DNA of 64,000 bases, taken from assembly GCF_000169175.1 (NCBI RefSeq), contig NZ_AAWS01000019.1:83892-147891 (forward strand), given 5' to 3'. The DNA is from Microscilla marina ATCC 23134 (lineage in GTDB: Bacteria; Bacteroidota; Bacteroidia; Cytophagales; Microscillaceae). How positions within the stretch are numbered: the first letter of the stretch is position 1; the number at the start of each line of letters is the position of its first letter. Below are positions 35,838 to 44,652 of this stretch, piece by piece. The notes below the pieces were generated by a model that did no database searches, had not been told where the DNA came from, and worked only from the letters and a program-made list of their open reading frames with translations. A program made the translations under genes and the position numbers.

Positions 35838-38042
35838 TCAAGCAGCAGGCAATATAAACTTAAAACTACTCCCTTTTCCCGGTTCACTCTCTACCCATAT
35901 TTTGCCCCCATTCTTTTCTACCAGTTCCTTACACAGCAACAATCCCAAGCCTGTCCCTTTCTCTTGGTGGGTGCCTTCAGTGGTAAAGTGCGAATCTACT
36001 TTAAACAACTTTCGGGCATTTTCCGGGGCAAGACCTACCCCAGTGTCTTGTACTGTTACTTCTACCTGGTGTTTGCCTATAGCCTGGCTATGCACCGTTA
36101 TTGAGCCCTCACTGGTAAACTTAATGGCATTGGATACCAGGTTTCTTATCACAATATCTATCATTTGTGCATCTACCATTACCTGGCACGATGCATCCAG
36201 GTTTTTCACCAATTCAATCTTTTTGCTTTGGGCATTCAGTGCCAAGAGGTTAAACGTATCATCTACCAACTCGGGCAAATTTACGGATTGTACCTTCATT
36301 TTCATCAGCCCCATTTGCGACCGCGACCAGTTCAACAGATTATCGAGCAAATCGAGCGTACTTTTTACCGAATTGATCATCTGTGAAGTAAGCTCTTGAA
36401 TTTCTTCGGGAGTCATTGCTTCTTTCTGCAGGCGCATCAAATTCAAAAAACCACTGACCGTATTGAGCGGTGAACGCAAGTCGTGGGCAATCACCGAAAA
36501 CAAGCGGTCTTTCATACTATTCGACAAGTGCAGTTCTTCCTGCGATTCCTGTAATTGGCTATTGAGTACCCTTAGTTGTTGGTTGGCTTTGTGCTTAAAG
36601 TGATAGTTGTTGTACAACACAGTGGCGATTACAATGACCAGCAACAAGCCCATGAGCAACAGGGCTTCTATTTGAGAGTCTCGCCTTAGTTTTTGTTTTT
36701 GCAACTCATTTTGCTTCTTAAGCAAGGCTTTCTCTTTTTGAAGCACCACCACCTCTTTTTCCTTCTTTTGTTTTTCGTAGTGTTCCTGCATTGCTTTAAT
36801 CTCTGCCACCGGGTCACGGTTGCCACCCAGCGAGTCGGTCAGTTGTTGGTGGAGCTTATAAAATCGGGCAAAATTTGCCTGGTCATTCAACTCAAGATAA
36901 GCATTGTATAAAAACTGATAAGTATCCATCATTTGAAAACGCTCTTTATCAGCAAAAGCTTTATTGAGCGCCTGTTGGTGAAACTTAAGTGCTTTGAGGT
37001 GATCGCCTTGTTGTGCATAAAAATACCCCAAGTCATTCAAAGTTTCCACTTCCTCACGCCTGGTGTTGAGTTGTTGGCTTATGCTGAGGGCTTTATTGAA
37101 AAAATTAAGTGCTTTTTTATAGTTTTTTTGCAATAAAAAAACTTGTCCCAAACCACGCAACGACCGAATTTCTGCTTTGCGAAAGCCAATGCCCTGTTTC
37201 AGGCGAAGCGCGTCAAAGTACAACTCCTTGGCTCTCTCGTATTGGCGCAACTCAGTATATACCCTTGCTTGGTCGTGCCAGGCAGTGGCTACTCCTTTTT
37301 TGTCTTGTAACTGCTGACTTATCTTCAGTGATTCTTCAAACGATTTCAAAGCCTGGGGGTAGTTATGGCTACGCAAGTGTAAGTTGCCCAAAGCATCTAA
37401 TGACTTAGACACCTCGCGCTGATCGTTGATGGTTTTGCGTATCTCAAGGGCTTTGTACTGGTATTCAAGGGCTTTGGCATAATAATGCTTGCGCGCATAT
37501 ATAAAACTGATATTGCTCAAAATAGCCCCAGTTTCTTTGTTGTTTTTCAGGGCTTGTTCTATCTGCAAAGCTTTGAACTGATAACTCAAGGCAATATCGT
37601 ATTGGTTCATGTGGTAACAGCTCACCCCTAGTTTGTACAGTGATTCAGCCGTAATGGCTTGATTTTGAATAGAATCGCCAATAGACAAAGATTGAAAGAA
37701 CACCCGAAAAGCCTCTTTGTATTCGCCTTGGTCGAGATAATATTCGCCCACTTGGTTGAGCGAAGTAGAAATAAGGGTTTTGTCACCCAGTTGGTTGGCT
37801 ATGGCCAAGGCTTGCCGGGCGTATTGCAGCGATTTAACGGCCGAATTAGACAGGTGTACATCGGCAAGAGCATTGAGCAAGCCTACCGTTTCTTTAGTAT
37901 TGGGTGGAGTGTTTTGAAGGCGGGTATTGAGACTGTCGATAAGTAAAGTGTGGGTGGCAACCGATGCTTTTTGGGCAAAGCTATGGTGCAGGCTAGTAAT
38001 AAAGATTAAAATAAGGCAATGGACACAATCCCTATATTTCAT
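35838..38042 (-). CDS. Sensor histidine kinase with TPR sensing domain
   Basis: The 734 residues have a signal peptide (LILIFITSLHHSFAQ), about seven to eight tetratricopeptide repeats over roughly 40-390 (for example ALEYQYKALEIRKTINDQRE), a coiled coil (EAKQ- and KQ-rich, about 405-445), one membrane helix (about 447-470, LLLMGLLLVIVIATVLY), then HisKA with His520 in SVIAHDLRSPLNTVSGF and HATPase with Asn638, Asp666 (QDTGVGL) and GTGLGLLLCKELVEKNGGK. The TPRs lie in the periplasm. The type is common in Bacteroidota. No response regulator is adjacent, so the partner is elsewhere. Confidence 0.9.
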   Translation of the reverse strand: MKYRDCVHCLILIFITSLHHSFAQKASVATHTLLIDSLNTRLQNTPPNTKETVGLLNALADVHLSNSAVKSLQYARQALAIANQLGDKTLISTSLNQVGEYYLDQGEYKEAFRVFFQSLSIGDSIQNQAITAESLYKLGVSCYHMNQYDIALSYQFKALQIEQALKNNKETGAILSNISFIYARKHYYAKALEYQYKALEIRKTINDQREVSKSLDALGNLHLRSHNYPQALKSFEESLKISQQLQDKKGVATAWHDQARVYTELRQYERAKELYFDALRLKQGIGFRKAEIRSLRGLGQVFLLQKNYKKALNFFNKALSISQQLNTRREEVETLNDLGYFYAQQGDHLKALKFHQQALNKAFADKERFQMMDTYQFLYNAYLELNDQANFARFYKLHQQLTDSLGGNRDPVAEIKAMQEHYEKQKKEKEVVVLQKEKALLKKQNELQKQKLRRDSQIEALLLMGLLLVIVIATVLYNNYHFKHKANQQLRVLNSQLQESQEELHLSNSMKDRLFSVIAHDLRSPLNTVSGFLNLMRLQKEAMTPEEIQELTSQMINSVKSTLDLLDNLLNWSRSQMGLMKMKVQSVNLPELVDDTFNLLALNAQSKKIELVKNLDASCQVMVDAQMIDIVIRNLVSNAIKFTSEGSITVHSQAIGKHQVEVTVQDTGVGLAPENARKLFKVDSHFTTEGTHQEKGTGLGLLLCKELVEKNGGKIWVESEPGKGSSFKFILPAA

Positions 38043-38457
38043 CGCTAAACACTTTGGCTAAAATTGTTGTGATATTTTTCTGACGATCTTCAAGATACAC
38101 AAAAGCTTATGAATTTGCAATTAAGTGATAAGGGCTGTCAGACCAAACGCCCTATAGTTTTTACACATCTCTTTCACTTGCAGTAACTTATGCGCAGTAC
38201 TTTGCGTTGCTTTGCTCGCGGGGAGGTGGTCAGCACCGCGAGGGCACTGGCAGGCGGGCGAGCTTATGCTGTCCAGGCTTTTTTCCTTTATTTTTTGGCC
38301 TCAAAAACCGCAGGGCGAAGCCCAAGCTCAACGTAAGTTAAATGAAGCCGCTGGAGGCAAATGTGGCAAATAAGCGATACATCAACTAAAAAATAAAGTA
38401 AGTAGATTGATTATAAGACTTTTACATAGTGCATTTAGTCTATAAGGGCTGTTTAGA
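38043..38457. other. Gap upstream of the kinase gene, with GC-rich hairpins
   Basis: No gene is seen. The stretch 38200-38360 is more GC-rich than its surroundings, has a CTCGCGG/CCGCGAG hairpin near 38216-38244 and no coding signal. Together with the next 600 bases it separates the kinase from ssrA. The kinase promoter must be here but is not recognised. Confidence 0.35.
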
Positions 38458-38829
38458 GAAGCCCTCTCGACTTGTAGTGGTGGAAAGTTGAATGATAAAA
38501 CAACATTGTTATACCAAGTCTGATTGAAAACCCATACAAACTCACTTTTAGTGGTCTTAATGGCAAAACCAACACAATGCACGTTCTTCGCTATCGTTAC
38601 CCGCTCTCTTGGTCAGCTGCGCTTAAGACCAAGAGGAGGGGAGAAGCCCCTCTCAACTTGTAGTGGTGGAAAATTGGGTGATAAAACAACATTGTTATAC
38701 CAAGTCTGATTGAAAACCCATACAAACTCACTTGTAGTGGTCTTAATGGCAAAACTAACACAATGCACGTTCTTCGCTATCGTTACCCGCTCTCTTGGTC
38801 AGCTGCGCTTAAGACCAAGAGGAGGGGAG
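38458..38829. repeat. 186-bp tandem duplication
   Basis: Two copies (38458-38643, 38643-38829) are nearly identical with a few changes, for example CTTTTAGTGG against CTTGTAGTGG and ACCAACAC against ACTAACAC. Each ends with a long hairpin, CTCTTGGTC with GACCAAGAG, and each contains a short GAAGCCC-type start. The duplication is recent. No frame spans it; the short possible frames in it are repeated because the DNA is. Confidence 0.8.
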
Positions 38830-39026
38830 TTGATAGTTATATTTCGCTTCTTATGAACATTTACCTTATTTGTCTACTTTTTAGGGATCGAAAAAGTAGG
38901 TCTTTCAAGGCAAGCGCAGCACTTGAGCCCCTCTGTCTTCTATGGGGTGCTATCATTGTTTGGGGCACCCCTATAAAATCCTCCTCAGCCAATAGCTACC
39001 CACATTTGATAAGAAATATAAAAAAT

Positions 39027-39058
39027 TTTGCGAGTTTGTAACTATTTAGGTAACTTTG
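39027..39058 (+). promoter_or_regulatory. Promoter for ssrA
   Basis: TTTG (39027-39030) and TAACTTTG (39051-39058) are separated by 20 bases, matching the Bacteroidota consensus. The start would be near 39065, leaving about 60 bases of leader to be removed before the mature tmRNA 5' end. Confidence 0.65.
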
Positions 39059-39123
39059 CGTCTTATCTGTTCACTTAAAGTGAGGGAAATTAACCATTTT
39101 CATTACTTTTTGAGACATATTCC

Positions 39124-39489
39124 GGGGCCGACTTGGAATTGACAGCTTGTGTATTGTAAGCGTAAGCACGTCGGGAGATGGATGCTCCTCCTGAAATTAA
39201 TGCATTCACAATTATAATTGGCGAAAGAAATTACGCCCTAGCTGCCTAATTAAGAATTAGATAGCTTAGTGTCTCGCAAATCCTATCTTTCTGCAGGATT
39301 TGCAACCGAGGCATCACAAAGCAGAAATAGTCATTGTAAGGGCACGGTACAGTGGCGAAACAAAGTGTCTAAGGTTGAGTATTGGTTTGATATGCACCTG
39401 TCTCAACTCGAAAATCCAAGCATGCTCTAAACGTGTAGAAAGCTCTTGCTTTCCTTGTCTGGACGAGGGTTCAAATCCCTCCGGCTCCA
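39124..39489 (+). ncRNA. ssrA: Transfer-messenger RNA (tmRNA)
   Basis: The 5' end GGGGCCG pairs with 3' CGGCTCC to form the acceptor stem, and GGACGAGGGTTCAAATCCC gives the T arm. The tag frame at 39220-39249 reads GERNYALAA followed by TAA, a Bacteroidota-type tag ending in YALAA. CCA is not encoded; the genomic sequence after the discriminator is CAA, so CCA must be added. With SmpB and EF-Tu it rescues ribosomes stalled on broken mRNA and marks the product for proteolysis. No protein gene overlaps it. A promoter and a terminator are both visible, so it is monocistronic. Confidence 0.95.
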
Positions 39490-39504
39490 CAACTTTCAAG
39501 ATAT

Positions 39505-39547
39505 AACCCTTTGTAGATCATTGATTTGCAAAGGGTTTTGTTTTTTG
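39505..39547 (+). terminator. Terminator of ssrA
   Basis: AACCCTTTG pairs with CAAAGGGTT around 15 bases and is followed by TTGTTTTTTG, 16 bases after the mature 3' end. Confidence 0.85.
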
Positions 39548-39810
39548 AGGTGACAGTCCAACCTGTAGGCAATGAGTCTACACACACTTCCTTGGTTTCT
39601 CAAGGCTTGATAAAATCCTACTGCACCCCAAAGCGCACCACCCAACGGCTGGGGTACACGGCTTGCGCCAAAAGTTGTAAAGCAACAAGGTTTGCAGGCT
39701 CATTTTTTTGCCTAAGCGCACACTTTTACCCAGCAGGGCAACAAATACAATGTATAGGTAATATTTTTGATGCACAAATTCTCAATTTTGAGAATAGTTA
39801 AAAACCTTGT

Positions 39811-40020
39811 GATGCGGTCATTTTGAACACAGTGAAAATCTGGTGCGTAATTGTTTGAATTCAGACTTTTCACGTTGCCCAAAATACTTCTTTTATGTAC
39901 AATCAAATCAATCGCTACACAGCTTGATGTGAACGTTATCTGCTCATCCCACCAACCCTTTCGTTTCTCCGAACCGAGCCAAGTTAAAAACTTGCCCTTA
40001 TTTACTGGTGTTAAGTCTGG
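39811..40020. repeat. Dispersed repeat A, copy 1
   Basis: This segment of about 210 bp recurs twice at 52462-52893. Its left part is a large imperfect hairpin: GTCATTTTGAAC-GCAGTGAAAAATCTG type arm against CAGACTTTTCACGTTGCCCAAAAT. The right part ends with GGTGTTAAGTCTGGAGGCTT. No long frame crosses it. It is the first unit of the array near ssrA. Confidence 0.75.
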
Positions 40021-40867
40021 AGGCTTTTAACAACCGACCCCGATTCCAGCATCTGAGGGTGTTTTTCAGTATTCCGAAAAACGAGCGTAGAAGGTTGTAT
40101 TGTCTAGAGCTTAAAATAGCAGTGTCAAAACCCATTCAAATGCCTTTTGTAGGGGCAATCCTTTATGGTTGCCCTAGTGTAGTAAATTTCATCGCTTGTC
40201 GCCCCTTAGTATTTTGAGAGGTTTTGCTACTCAAGTAAGTTTGGAGACTTCCATTCATCCAAGCCTTCTGCGGAAGGCTTTTAACTACGCTTTTTGTAAG
40301 CTGCTGAAAATCAACGTGATACAAAAGTGTAGTTACCTGTGGAACAGGGTCTAGCTTGCGACTTGTCGCTTGAAGCTTGCCCCCTGTCGGGGCTTTTAAC
40401 TACGCTTTTCATAAATCACTGAAAATCAACGTGATACAAAAGTGTAGTTACCTGTGGAACAGGGTCTAGCTTGCGACTTGTCGCTTAAAGCTTGCCCCCT
40501 GTCGGGGCTTTTAACAACCGACCCCGATTCCAGCATCTGAGGGTGTTTTTCAGTATTCCGAAAAACGAGCGTAGAAGGTTGTATTGTCTAGAGCTTAAAA
40601 TAGCAGTGTCAAAACCCATTCAAATGCCTTTTGTAGGGGCAATCCTTTATGGTTGCCCTAGTGTAGTAAATTTCATCGCTCTTAGTATTTTGAGAGGTTT
40701 TGCTACTCAAGTAAGTTTGGAGACTTCCATTCATCCAAGCCTTCTGCGGAAGGCTTTTAACAACCGACCCCGATTCCAGCATCTGAGGGTACTTTTCAGT
40801 ATTCCGAAAAACGAGCGTAGAAGGTTGTTCTGCGATTATTAATGACGCATTGTCCAAGGCTTAATTT
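40021..40867. repeat. Mosaic array of modular repeats (B, C, C, B, partial B)
   Basis: The array reads B (40021-40284), C (40285-40401), C' (40402-40514), B' (40515-40759), B'' (40760-40867, truncated). B begins with AACCGACCCCGATTCC and contains hairpins GTTTTTC/GAAAAAC and AAGCCTTC-TGCG-GAAGGCTT. C contains AGGGTCTAGCTTGCGACTTG and ends GCCCC-CTGTC-GGGGC. Every junction is the string CTTTTAAC after a hairpin, as if modules were swapped at that point. B' lacks ten bases that B has near TCATCGC. B'' ends 13 bases before the stop codon of the ABC permease. Short open frames in the array are not coding. Confidence 0.8.
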
Positions 40868-40880
40868 AATTCTAACAAAC

Positions 40881-42179
40881 CTACTTCACGCCATAGAATA
40901 AAAGTTTATCAAGTTCCTGAACGGTCATTTTTTGGTCTTTAAAGATTTTTGGGTAATAAAAGTTTTTCAACTTTGCGTGAAACTCTTGCGCTTTTTGCAA
41001 GTAACGCTGCTGGGCTTGGTAGTCGGTTTGGGCAATTTCGTTGAGTTTTTCCTGCACCAATGCTGCGGGTGTTATCCACAACCACCGTTTGCTCAAAGCC
41101 TGACGTTTTTGCATTTGCTCTTTAAATTTTTGCTGAATTTTGTGGGCTTTTTCATCCATCAACAGATAACCCGCATAAAACCATTTATTAAAACTCAGGG
41201 TATCGCCATCGTTGTACTGAGGGTACTTAGGGTAAAAATCGTTGAATACCCAGCTTTTGGGGTTACCCCATTGATTGGTAAATTGGGTGCGAATCATATT
41301 GGTCATTTCATTTTTGGCAGGAGGCGGCGCCTGAATATTGATGATGATGTTTAGCAAAGCAGGCAACACCAAAGTAAGCACCAGGTACGTTCCCAAACCA
41401 ATAATGGCATTAAACGCCGAACTTTTGCGTAAAAAAACCACCCCATACATCAGAGCAAACCAAAATACTATATAAACACTCACTACCCCCAGCCATTGGC
41501 CCACTTGAGCACTTACTGCTATACCATTGAGGAGCACTCCCAACAATGTGAGTAACAGTCCTAACCCCAGCACCAGCAATAATCTAAAGGAAAGCTTGGC
41601 TCCCATTACCTGGGAAACTTGCAAAGGTTGAGAAGCCAGCAAAGGAAGAGTGCCCTGCTCTTTTTCGGCGGAATAAATGTCATAAGTAAGCAAAATAATT
41701 ACCAACGGAAACAGGTACACCAATACAAAAGCCAAGTCAAAATTACCCGTAAAAAGCTTCAATGGATTTTTGATTTCGCTGGTGTTGATTTGCTTGTAAA
41801 AAGCTGTAGCGTCTAAACGAAGATAATAAGGCTGCAAATCGCGCTGACCCAAAGATAGACTAGCCATTGGTGCTGGCGGATTGATGGCATACGTTTTTAC
41901 AAAGCGATTGAGTTGGGCTGGATTGGTGGCCCGTTGAAACGCTGCTTTGTTGACCTGAATACTGGTATCGGCTTTCATCCGTTGTCGTATAGTATCAAGC
42001 CTTATCTGTTCTTGTTTTTTGAGATAGGCAATGCGCTGTTTTTGTTGCTTTATTTCAGACTGACCGTAATAAATACTGTAGGCCCCACTCATAATTAACA
42101 GCAAAAATATAAGCACCATTACCCGATTGGCGATCAGGTTCTTCCACTCAAATTTATAAATCAATAATAGTTTTTTCAT
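40881..42179 (-). CDS. ABC-2 type permease with DUF3526-like region (third gene of the ABC operon)
   Basis: From the ATG at 42179 there are 432 residues, starting KKLLLIYKFEWKNLIANRVM. The frame can be extended to 42278, but that would overlap the upstream gene, and the shorter start is just 14 bases after its stop. There are about six membrane helices, with a long extracytoplasmic insertion after the first. FNKWFYAGYLLMDEKAHKI and TPAALVQEKLNEIAQTDYQA are typical of the Bacteroidota ABC-2/DUF3526 proteins. It should form a dimer-type channel with the permease encoded at 42194 and the ATPase at 43644. The exported molecule is unknown. Confidence 0.8.
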   Translation of the reverse strand: MKKLLLIYKFEWKNLIANRVMVLIFLLLIMSGAYSIYYGQSEIKQQKQRIAYLKKQEQIRLDTIRQRMKADTSIQVNKAAFQRATNPAQLNRFVKTYAINPPAPMASLSLGQRDLQPYYLRLDATAFYKQINTSEIKNPLKLFTGNFDLAFVLVYLFPLVIILLTYDIYSAEKEQGTLPLLASQPLQVSQVMGAKLSFRLLLVLGLGLLLTLLGVLLNGIAVSAQVGQWLGVVSVYIVFWFALMYGVVFLRKSSAFNAIIGLGTYLVLTLVLPALLNIIINIQAPPPAKNEMTNMIRTQFTNQWGNPKSWVFNDFYPKYPQYNDGDTLSFNKWFYAGYLLMDEKAHKIQQKFKEQMQKRQALSKRWLWITPAALVQEKLNEIAQTDYQAQQRYLQKAQEFHAKLKNFYYPKIFKDQKMTVQELDKLLFYGVK

Positions 42180-42193
42180 GGCTATATTTAAGA

Positions 42194-43621
42194 TTATACG
42201 ATAGGTAAAAAAGAACTGCGATATACAATGAACAGAAAACAGCCAACCAGCCAAAACAGCAAAGCCCCGGCTCCCCACAGGTTTTGGCCCAAAACCTGGC
42301 TAAGTGAAGCCATTTGGTATTGAAAAGGAGGCAGTTTTCCCCAAAAATTACGACCTACATTGTAATCTCTGTAAGCGATGCCCGGTTTTTGATTTACCAT
42401 CATGTCTTTATTGGCCATTTTCACCATTTTGCGGCGGTAGTTTTCAGCCTCGGTGGCAAACTGTACGTGGTGGTGATAATCGGTACCTGCCAACCCCATA
42501 GAAATATGACGAATGGCCAACAAAGGATTGATCAACCCGGCTATTTCTGACACTCGATTTTGCGCCTTAAACACCCCCTGTACTTTCTTAAACTCCCGGT
42601 CGTACACCTTATCGGTATATTCTTCTCCGGTTTGCATTGCCAGCCCACTAAAGTTAATCGGCAGTTGAGACAAAGAATCTACCCCGTATTTTTTCAGTGT
42701 TTTTTTCTTCAATGCCTCAAAACGTTGGTCAGAAGGATTGTGCCCGTCTATGCCCTGAGCTACTTTTTTCTTAATGATATTGTCAAACTCGTATTTGGCA
42801 GGAGATGCATACAAATTATCGGCTACATTGGCGGTAGCTTTGGGCATTAGAATACAGAAAAAAATCCATACTCCCAGCAATTGTACCAACGCCGTTCGGG
42901 AGGTTTTGCTAAAGGCCGATACCAACACCGCCAGCATAATAAAAATCGTGAAATAGAGCCAATAAGCCCCAAAAAGTGTAAGGAACTTTCCAGGCAGGTG
43001 GGTTTGCAAAGATGCCCCCGATTGGCGAAACAACAAGGTGCTGGCTATCAAAAAGGCGGGCAAAAACAACAACAGGATAATTAGGGTATAGCTCCCTATT
43101 TTATAAAGCAATATTTGACGGGTAGAAATTCCCTGGCTTACCATCATTTTCAAAGTACCACCTTCTCGCTCTTTGGTGATAGAGGCAAAAACCAGAAAAA
43201 TAATCAGCAGCGGCAACAGCATTTGCAGTACAAAAGCAATGGTCATTTCTCCAAAACGAATTAAACTGTTGGAATCCTGGGCTTGACTATACAACACATC
43301 GTTTTGTTTGTGGGCTTCCAGGTATACCACCATGCCAGTGTAGGCATCCAGGCCAAAGTCCATAAAACTCAAGGTTGGCTTGGGCTTAAAGGCGATATGT
43401 CCATAATGAGCCGCCGAATGAGGGTGTTTGTCTTTTTGAGTAACCCACTCCTTTCGCACTTGTTTTTGGGCTTGTTTACGCATTTGCTGCAACTGGCGAA
43501 AGCCCTGATACCCCACCACAGTGGCGGTAATCAACAAGATAAAAACCAAGCCACCCATGACCTGAAAGCGGGCATCACGCAGTACTTCTTTGAGTTCTTT
43601 GACAAAAAAATATCTAAACAT
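42194..43621 (-). CDS. ABC-2 type permease with DUF3526-like region (second gene of the ABC operon)
   Basis: The 475 residues begin MFRYFFVKELKEVLRDARFQ, followed by a membrane helix and a long loop, then five or more helices. SMGLAGTDYHHHVQFATEAE is a recurring motif of DUF3526-containing permeases. It lies 22 bases after the ATPase gene and 14 before the next permease, so the three form one transcript. The gene at 46819-48225 is a distant homolog with the same motifs (SMSLAHTDYGTHWHFLDAAE). Substrate unknown; such transporters are often linked to TonB-dependent receptors in Bacteroidota. Confidence 0.82.
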   Translation of the reverse strand: MFRYFFVKELKEVLRDARFQVMGGLVFILLITATVVGYQGFRQLQQMRKQAQKQVRKEWVTQKDKHPHSAAHYGHIAFKPKPTLSFMDFGLDAYTGMVVYLEAHKQNDVLYSQAQDSNSLIRFGEMTIAFVLQMLLPLLIIFLVFASITKEREGGTLKMMVSQGISTRQILLYKIGSYTLIILLLFLPAFLIASTLLFRQSGASLQTHLPGKFLTLFGAYWLYFTIFIMLAVLVSAFSKTSRTALVQLLGVWIFFCILMPKATANVADNLYASPAKYEFDNIIKKKVAQGIDGHNPSDQRFEALKKKTLKKYGVDSLSQLPINFSGLAMQTGEEYTDKVYDREFKKVQGVFKAQNRVSEIAGLINPLLAIRHISMGLAGTDYHHHVQFATEAENYRRKMVKMANKDMMVNQKPGIAYRDYNVGRNFWGKLPPFQYQMASLSQVLGQNLWGAGALLFWLVGCFLFIVYRSSFLPIV

Positions 43622-43643
43622 CGTTGTTTCAACTTTTAAAGGC

Positions 43644-44342
43644 TTAATTCATATGCTGTAAATACAGCTTTTCCAAATCAGAGTGGTTGATTTCCTGAGT
43701 AGTGAGGTGTTCTACCAATTGCCCTTCTTTCATGATGCCCACGTGGGTACCTGTTTCTTTGGCTCTAAACAAATCGTGGGTAGCCATCAGGGTAGCCACT
43801 TTTTGCTCTTTGAGTTTTTGCAATAATTTGGCAAACTCATTACTGGCTTTGGGGTCCAGTCCAGAGGTAGGTTCATCTAACAGCAACACCTCGGCATTTT
43901 TGGCCAGGGCAATAGCAATGCCTACTTTTTGGCGCATGCCTTTGGAGTATTTTTGCACCCGTTGTTTGTGAGCCGCATCTTGCAGGCCTGCCTCTTGTAA
44001 AAAGCCAATCAATTGGGCTTTGCTAAATTTTTTACCAGCCAACCCCGAAAAATAAGCGAGGTTTTCTAAGCCACTCAGATTGGCGTACAGCATCAGGTTT
44101 TCGGGAATGTAGGCCAGGTGTTTTTTGGTTTCTAATGGCTGCTTGGCTACGTTGATACCTTTGATGGAGACTTGCCCCTCGGTAGGAGTAATAAAATTCA
44201 AAAACAAATTAATAGTCGTGGTTTTTCCGGCTCCGTTGGCTCCCAGCAAACAGAAAATTTCTCCCGGATTGATGGCCAGGTTCAATTGATGAACCGCTAC
44301 TTTGTCGCCATACTTTTTACTGAGGTTTTTTGCTTCTAACAT
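43644..44342 (-). CDS. ABC transporter ATPase (first gene of the ABC operon)
   Basis: The 232 residues contain all ABC ATPase motifs: Walker A GANGAGKTT (34-42), Q-loop region AYIPENLMLY, signature YSKGMRQKVG, Walker B VLLLDEPTSGLDPKA and switch His in ATHDLFRAKETG. It belongs to the CcmA-like ATPases that pair with ABC-2 permeases. It starts the operon with permeases at 42194 and 40881. A second permease pair (45401, 46819) has no ATPase nearby and may share this one. The 206-bp MITE at 44419 lies just upstream of its start and could influence expression. Confidence 0.93.
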   Translation of the reverse strand: MLEAKNLSKKYGDKVAVHQLNLAINPGEIFCLLGANGAGKTTTINLFLNFITPTEGQVSIKGINVAKQPLETKKHLAYIPENLMLYANLSGLENLAYFSGLAGKKFSKAQLIGFLQEAGLQDAAHKQRVQKYSKGMRQKVGIAIALAKNAEVLLLDEPTSGLDPKASNEFAKLLQKLKEQKVATLMATHDLFRAKETGTHVGIMKEGQLVEHLTTQEINHSDLEKLYLQHMN

Positions 44343-44418
44343 AGAAATATGGTTTTTTAAAAAAAGCCTGCTTCATAACGCTCCAATGCGCTCAAAACAG
44401 GCCATACTTATTATTATT

Positions 44419-44624
44419 AGGCTGTTTTTCACAATGTATGATGGATAACTCATTGATAATTAGATCTATAATAATTACTTAGACTAGTTCCTAATATTTC
44501 TAATGTCTACCCAAGCCCTTTATGGGCGTCAGAGACTCAGTTAATGAAATTACTCTTCATCTAGTAAACATCTAACTCGCTTATTATTAGTAAGATACTC
44601 ATCATACATTTAATAAAACAGCCT
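44419..44624. repeat. MITE with 32-bp terminal inverted repeats and target duplication
   Basis: Left end AGGCTGTTTTTCACAATG and right end (read inward) AGGCTGTTTTATTAAATG continue as imperfect inverted repeats for 32 bases. The element is 206 bp and is bounded by ATTATT on both sides (44413-44418, 44625-44630), which fits a 6-bp target duplication, though AT-rich. No frame. It lies 77 bases before the ATPase ATG. Confidence 0.75.
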
Positions 44625-44652
44625 ATTATTTTAAAGCAGAATGAATTCTTAG

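Noticed and set aside
36693..36911. Plus-strand frames within the histidine kinase gene
   Set aside because: They are antisense shadows of a clear TPR kinase frame.
40008..40842. Open frames of 69 and 116 codons in the repeat array as genes
   Set aside because: They are identical because the DNA is repeated, have no start context, and run through hairpins and module borders.
40021..40867. Modular array as an integron cassette array with attC sites
   Set aside because: Junctions read CTTTTAAC, close to but not matching the attC core RYYYAAC, the right-hand GTTRRRY is missing, units hold no genes, and no integron integrase is present.
39811..40867. Array as CRISPR
   Set aside because: Units are 110-265 bp, have no constant repeat-spacer alternation, and no cas genes are near.
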